Assembly (NCBI GenBank): GCA_900540895.1
Contig: UQHV01000016.1
Coordinates: forward strand, 1-57,743
Reading direction: 5' to 3'
DNA: 57,743 nt
From: an uncultured Collinsella sp.
GTDB taxonomy: Bacteria > Actinomycetota > Coriobacteriia > Coriobacteriales > Coriobacteriaceae
Below, piece by piece: positions 53,882 through 57,743 of this stretch. The first letter of the stretch is position 1. The number at the start of each line of letters is the position of its first letter. The notes under the pieces were generated by a model, which ran no database searches, had not been told where the DNA came from, and worked only from the letters and a program-made list of their open reading frames with translations. Made by a program: the position numbers and the translations under genes.

Positions 53882-55315
53882 ATGTCGCTTACACGGTCAG
53901 CAGAGCGTGCAGCGCTCAACAAGCTCATCGATTATCTCGACGACAACCCGCAAGAAAACATCGACAAAATCATGGACCTCGTGAACAAGCTGGTCCCCAA
54001 TCGCGTATTTCCTGTACAGCGAGAGGCATTCACCAATGTCATCAAGAGCCGCGGCAATTGGTATGACCTGATCATGCGTGTGTTCAGCCTTAATCCCCAG
54101 ATGCGAACCAAACTGCTTAAGACCCTCATTGTCGACGCCAACCTGCTAGCTTGGCCAGAGCAGGAAAAGAACCGCGAAAAGTACCAGTGCAACGTTCCGT
54201 GGGCCATCCTGCTCGATCCCACGAGCGCCTGCAACCTGCATTGTACGGGCTGCTGGGCCGCCGAGTACGGCTACAAGCAGAATCTCTCGTTCGAAGACAT
54301 CGACTCTATCGTTACGCAGGGCAAAGGGCTCGGTACGCATATCTACATCTATACCGGCGGCGAGCCGCTCGTCCGCAAGCACGACCTGATCAGAATTTGC
54401 GAAAAACATCAGGACTGCGTGTTTCTCTGCTTTACCAACTCCACGCTGATCGACGAGGCCTTCTGCGACGATATGATTCGCGTAGGTAATTTTGTCCCCG
54501 CCATCAGCGCCGAGGGCAATGAGCACACCACCGACGCCCGTCGCGGCGAGGGTACCTACGCAAAGATCGAGCACGCCATGAAACTCCTGCGCGAGCGCGA
54601 CTTGCCGTTTGGTATCTCCACCTGTTGGACCAGCGCCAATGCCGATACGGTTGCTACCGAGGAGAACATGGACTGGATGATCGGCGAGGGAGCACTCTTC
54701 TGCTGGTACTTCCACTTTATGCCGGTTGGCCGCAATGCAACCCCCGAGCTCATGCCCACGCCCGAGCAGCGCGAGCACATGTATCACTTTATCCGCGAAA
54801 TGCGTGAGAAGAAGCCGCTGTTTACGCTCGACTTCCAAAACGACGGCGAGTTTGTAGGCGGATGTATCGCCGGCGGCCGCCGCTACCTGCACATCAACGC
54901 CGCCGGAGACGTGGAGCCGTGCGTGTTCATCCACTACTCAAACGCCAACATCCACGATGTGAGTTTACTCGACGCGCTGCGCTCTCCCCTCTTTATGAAG
55001 TACTACGAGAACATGCCGTTTAACGACAACTACCTCAAACCATGCCCCATGCTCGAGAATCCCGACGTGCTGCCCAAACTGGTCGCCGAGAGTGGCGCAA
55101 TGAGCACCGACCTAATCGAGAAGGAGTCACCCGAGCAGCTGCGCGAAAAGACCCAGGCTGCCGCCGAGGCATGGTCACCTGTCGCCGACCGCATCTGGAA
55201 CGACTCCGACGATCCGTTATACGCCAAGCGTCACGAGGACAAGTCGCAGGGCATGGCCGATAGCGACATGCACAAGTTCGAAAAACAGGGCCGCATACTC
55301 AAAAACGACGATTAA
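53882..55315 (+). CDS. Radical SAM protein of unknown substrate
   Basis: The 477-residue protein has a helical N-terminal part of about 110 residues, then a radical SAM core with DPTSACNLHCTGCW (the CxxxCxxC cluster motif near residues 118-125) and YTGGEPLVRKHD. A C-terminal region has GGCIAGGRRYLHINAAGDVEPCVF and KPCPMLENPD, whose extra cysteines resemble a SPASM-like auxiliary cluster site. Such proteins modify peptides or small molecules, but no precursor peptide is nearby. GAAAGGATATACCC precedes the ATG. Composition matches the native genes, not the island. Confidence 0.88.
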   Translation: MSLTRSAERAALNKLIDYLDDNPQENIDKIMDLVNKLVPNRVFPVQREAFTNVIKSRGNWYDLIMRVFSLNPQMRTKLLKTLIVDANLLAWPEQEKNREKYQCNVPWAILLDPTSACNLHCTGCWAAEYGYKQNLSFEDIDSIVTQGKGLGTHIYIYTGGEPLVRKHDLIRICEKHQDCVFLCFTNSTLIDEAFCDDMIRVGNFVPAISAEGNEHTTDARRGEGTYAKIEHAMKLLRERDLPFGISTCWTSANADTVATEENMDWMIGEGALFCWYFHFMPVGRNATPELMPTPEQREHMYHFIREMREKKPLFTLDFQNDGEFVGGCIAGGRRYLHINAAGDVEPCVFIHYSNANIHDVSLLDALRSPLFMKYYENMPFNDNYLKPCPMLENPDVLPKLVAESGAMSTDLIEKESPEQLREKTQAAAEAWSPVADRIWNDSDDPLYAKRHEDKSQGMADSDMHKFEKQGRILKNDD

Positions 55316-55348
55316 TGCTGCCCTACACGACAAACGCTCAGAAATGAA

Positions 55349-55387
55349 GCGGAGCAGTCTCGAGGCTCATCTTCGAGGCTGCTCCGC
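55349..55387 (+). terminator. Terminator-like stem-loop after the radical SAM gene
   Basis: A 15-bp stem (55349-55363 with 55373-55387) with one G-T pair closes a 9-base loop. The following CTTACCATC is not a strong U-tract. It may serve convergent genes on both strands. Confidence 0.5.
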
Positions 55388-55410
55388 CTTACCATCAAAA
55401 CAGTTTTACT

Positions 55411-55479
55411 AAGTTGCGGTGAAATAGGGACCAGAACGGCCTTCCAATAACCAAAACGATCCCTATTCCACCGCAACTT
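55411..55479. repeat. Intact palindrome of the island-boundary repeat family
   Basis: Arms AAGTTGCGGTGAAATAGGGA (55411-55430) and its complement (55460-55479) match at 19 of 20 positions around a 29-base centre. It lies between convergent genes and is the best preserved copy of the family seen at 31761 and 53732. Confidence 0.88.
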
Positions 55480-55503
55480 CTATAAGTTGTTGAATTATCG
55501 ATG

Positions 55504-56115
55504 CTATTCGAAGCGAGATTCCAGACTCGACAGACCGTTGAGAGTCAGATCGTTGGCGACCCCAGAGACGCGCTCGATAGGAACCGAACCGTCAGACAGC
55601 GCCCACGTGCGATAGATACCGATAATACCCGACAGCAAAAACGCCAGATAGTAGTCGAACATCTCGTCCTTGAGACCTTGGGGCAGCAGATCGCGTTCGG
55701 CAATCTCGTGCTCGAGCGGCGCACGAAGACGAGCCATAAAATCATCGAGCGGAATGTTCTCGATCAGCTGACGATTGAGCACCAAGTTGTTGCACAGTGC
55801 CTCGTTAACGGTTTTAAAGAAGGTCGCCGCCGCGCCCAGGGCGCGCTCGTTGGTGTCGCCGTCCATGGAAGCAAGCGTTTTCTCGACCGAGTCGACAATC
55901 ATCTCCACCACATCGACGGCAATGGCATCGAGCAGGCCGTCAACCGTGCCAAAGTGAACGTAAAAGGTCTTGCGGTCGACATTGGCCTCGCGCGCGATGG
56001 CACTCACCGTAATGTCTGCCAGCGGCTTTTCCATGAGCAGGCGCTCGAAAGCGGAAAGGATGGCATTGCGGCTGCGAACGATGCGGCGGTCAAGACGCGG
56101 TTTGCTGGTTGCCAT
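55504..56115 (-). CDS. TetR-family transcriptional regulator
   Basis: The 203-residue protein has an N-terminal TetR helix-turn-helix (ILSAFERLLMEKPLADITVS, then IAREANVDRKTFYVHFG) at about residues 18-60. A helical ligand or dimerisation domain without recognisable specificity follows. The start ATG at 56113-56115 has AAGGGA 7 bases upstream; an earlier ATG two codons before would be too close to it. It is convergent with the radical SAM gene and codirectional with the flippase-like gene, either of which could be a target. Confidence 0.9.
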   Translation of the reverse strand: MATSKPRLDRRIVRSRNAILSAFERLLMEKPLADITVSAIAREANVDRKTFYVHFGTVDGLLDAIAVDVVEMIVDSVEKTLASMDGDTNERALGAAATFFKTVNEALCNNLVLNRQLIENIPLDDFMARLRAPLEHEIAERDLLPQGLKDEMFDYYLAFLLSGIIGIYRTWALSDGSVPIERVSGVANDLTLNGLSSLESRFE

Positions 56116-56231
56116 GGGCATGTCCCTTCGATATGCGAGCATTCATCAACAGATGAGAGATAATCTACGTAAGAGGATTATCCCCCATACAGTACAAATA
56201 TGCCCCGCATCATGAAGAACGCACGACTGCC

Positions 56232-57539
56232 CTACTGCGACTTAGGGTGCTTCTTCTTATTGAGTGCCGACGGAGATACGCGAATACCATCGCCTGTCTG
56301 GCGCACATAGGCCTTATGAGCCGGCTTAGCGGTCCCAGAAGCCTTCTGAGCGTGCTTCTTGGGATCAACGGTAACAGCATTAGTGGGGTGCGGCTTAGTG
56401 GGCGCAGAGGGCGTCTGAGGCGTGCGGCCGAGCTTGCGCATCACGCGATCCCAGCGCGCATGGATGCTCTCGTTGTGGGCGCTCTTAAGTCCCAACAGGG
56501 GCGCAGCCAAAATGGTCGGCGCAATAAACGTAATGAGACGCCACAGCAGATAGCCGGCGGTCGAAGCCGACCCAAAGAAATGACCCAAGAACAATGCAAA
56601 GCCGCCCTCAGCGCCACCAGTTCCACCGGGCAGGGGGACCGCAGAGCTCAACAGCTGGACAAAGGCGCTCGCGGCCATGACCGAGAAAAAGTCGACCTCA
56701 TGGTGGCCAAAGGCAAGCATCAGGAAATACGGCACGAGGTAGAAAAACGCGAGCTGCAGCATGGTGATGACCACCGTGAGCAGCATGGACGAAAAGTGGC
56801 CAGCCGAAAGCTTGAACTTCTCAGAGAACGAGTAGATCTCGCCATCGACAAACGTGCGCCAACCCTCGATCTTAGTGGCCGAGACACCAATGCGCTCGAG
56901 CCAATTGATGATGCAATGGGCGACGCGCGTGACGGTCTTAGGCATGAGCGCGACGGCGAAGATGCCAAGCAAGATGCAGCAGTGCCCACCAAAGCTAAAG
57001 ACACACAGCAGCGTCATGTCGCCATAGCGCTCGGCAAAAAAAGGCATGCGAGCAAGCAGTAGGATAGCGCCCCAGGCAACGAGGCCAAACTGATACACGA
57101 TAAAGCGCGTGAACTGCGTGGCGCCGGCCTCGCCCACGTTTTGGCCGGCCTTGGTCAGGCGATAGATCTGAGCCGGGGTGGAGCCCATCATCATGGGCGT
57201 CAGGTTGCCAAAGAAGATGCCACTCGCCTCGACCGAGATCAGGTCGCGGATGCCGACGGGCGAATTGGGATCGAGCCAGACGGCGATCGCATAGGCCACA
57301 ATGCCAAAGAACAGGTACATGAACATGCAAAGACACGCGACAATGAGCCATGACGCCTGGACGCTCGACATAGCGGCCCAGAACTGCCCCATCTGCCCGG
57401 TTACCACCAGATAGACGATATAACCTACCAGCACGACGCCGATAAAGATGGCGCCGCGGCGTGCGCTCTTATTGTCATCTCCGCCCGAGGCCTCAACCTC
57501 GACCTGGGGCTTAGACGTATGCTGAGAGGACTCCGTCAT
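56232..57539 (-). CDS. Flippase-like membrane protein (YbhN/AglD/MprF-type domain)
   Basis: The 435-residue protein belongs to the lysylphosphatidylglycerol synthase transmembrane (UPF0104) family. About eight membrane helices cover residues 30-365, including the signature AVPLPGGTGGAEGGFALF near residue 300 and SVEASGIFFGNLTPMMMGSTP near residue 108. No aminoacyl-transferase domain follows, so it is the membrane part only, as in proteins thought to move lipids or lipid-linked sugars. The last 70 residues are Lys/Pro/Ala/Thr-rich and probably cytoplasmic. The ATG at 57537-57539 has AGAAGGAG upstream. The 116 bases down to the TetR gene show nothing recognisable. Confidence 0.85.
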   Translation of the reverse strand: MTESSQHTSKPQVEVEASGGDDNKSARRGAIFIGVVLVGYIVYLVVTGQMGQFWAAMSSVQASWLIVACLCMFMYLFFGIVAYAIAVWLDPNSPVGIRDLISVEASGIFFGNLTPMMMGSTPAQIYRLTKAGQNVGEAGATQFTRFIVYQFGLVAWGAILLLARMPFFAERYGDMTLLCVFSFGGHCCILLGIFAVALMPKTVTRVAHCIINWLERIGVSATKIEGWRTFVDGEIYSFSEKFKLSAGHFSSMLLTVVITMLQLAFFYLVPYFLMLAFGHHEVDFFSVMAASAFVQLLSSAVPLPGGTGGAEGGFALFLGHFFGSASTAGYLLWRLITFIAPTILAAPLLGLKSAHNESIHARWDRVMRKLGRTPQTPSAPTKPHPTNAVTVDPKKHAQKASGTAKPAHKAYVRQTGDGIRVSPSALNKKKHPKSQ

Positions 57540-57641
57540 GAGACTCCTTCTAACAGTCAAAATATCTTGGATATTGTACCCGTAAGGGCCATAGGCAGAA
57601 CGCAAAGCTCTGGTTCAAACGGGAATTGCAGACGGTTGTTT

Positions 57642-57679
57642 AAAAATAAAAAACCCGGCCTTCCATAGGAAGTCCGGGT
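57642..57679 (-). terminator. Terminator of tRNA-Glu
   Basis: On the minus strand CCCGGACTTCC pairs with GGAAGGCCGGG (one mismatch) around a short loop. It is followed by a T-rich run, the complement of AAAAATAAAAAA at 57643-57653. Confidence 0.85.
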
Positions 57680-57689
57680 ATCAGATGCG

Positions 57690-57743
57690 TGGTAGCCCGT
57701 ACCAGATTCGAACTGGTGATCTCCGCCTTGAGAGGGCGGCGTC
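57690..57743 (-). tRNA. tRNA-Glu(CTC), 5' part cut off by the window edge
   Basis: On the minus strand the anticodon arm CCGCC-CTCTCAA-GGCGG places CTC at 34-36. The T-arm is ACCAG-TTCGAAT-CTGGT. The 3' acceptor strand is ACGGGCT followed by A and an encoded CCA ending at 57690. The acceptor 5' strand and most of the D-arm are outside the window. Confidence 0.93.

Overview
The window is a bacterial chromosome segment, most likely from Collinsella or a close relative in the class Coriobacteriia (high-GC Actinomycetota of the gut). This is inferred from gene content and base composition; no rRNA is present. It is cut at both ends inside tRNA genes: tRNA-Ala(GGC) on the left and tRNA-Glu(CTC) on the right.

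Layout. (1) 1-1538: tRNA-Ala, thiamine pyrophosphokinase and a HAD phosphatase (minus strand). (2) 1870-15150: a glycogen block on the plus strand, glgB-glgP-glgC-glgD-glgA, then a terminator and a 1098-residue fusion of a GH13 amylase-type enzyme with a GH77 4-alpha-glucanotransferase. GlgB and GlgA carry long Lys/Ala/Pro/Thr tails resembling histone H1. Similar palindromic sites that look like LacI-family operators lie upstream of both glgB and the fusion gene. (3) 15239-24393: housekeeping genes: FmdB-type zinc ribbon, rsmB-fmt-def, priA, gltX, metK. (4) 24705-31748: a one-chain Fe-S serine dehydratase, an L,D-transpeptidase, and a HlyD/MacB-type ABC export operon.

(5) About 31831-53749: a cobalamin island. 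Its DNA is visibly richer in G+C than the flanks and it uses TTC for Phe much more strictly. It is bounded by identical 18-bp sequences at 31813-31830 and 53732-53749, which belong to an intergenic palindrome family seen again at 55411. A fragment of an IS21-type transposase sits at the left edge. Inside are two divergent units. The minus-strand unit (47793 down to 31960) has 17 tightly coupled genes covering most of anaerobic adenosylcobalamin synthesis, but cbiL is reduced to 77 codons by an apparent in-frame internal deletion. The plus-strand unit (48252-53693) lies behind a cobalamin riboswitch. It encodes a Tat-exported lipoprotein CbiK-type chelatase, a small lipoprotein, and a BtuF/C/D-type importer. 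The small lipoprotein and the binding protein share a homologous N-terminal domain, and the ATPase has an extra C-terminal domain.

(6) 53882-57743: native sequence again: a radical SAM protein, a TetR regulator, a flippase-like membrane protein and tRNA-Glu.

Functional reading. The left half makes and remodels glycogen. The island would supply corrinoid synthesis or salvage. With cbiL broken and the only chelatase predicted to sit outside the membrane, the island as read cannot by itself support synthesis from sirohydrochlorin, while the later steps (amidation, adenosylation, aminopropanol attachment, nucleotide loop assembly) and the importer look intact. Long near-perfect palindromes occupy many intergenic gaps outside the island.
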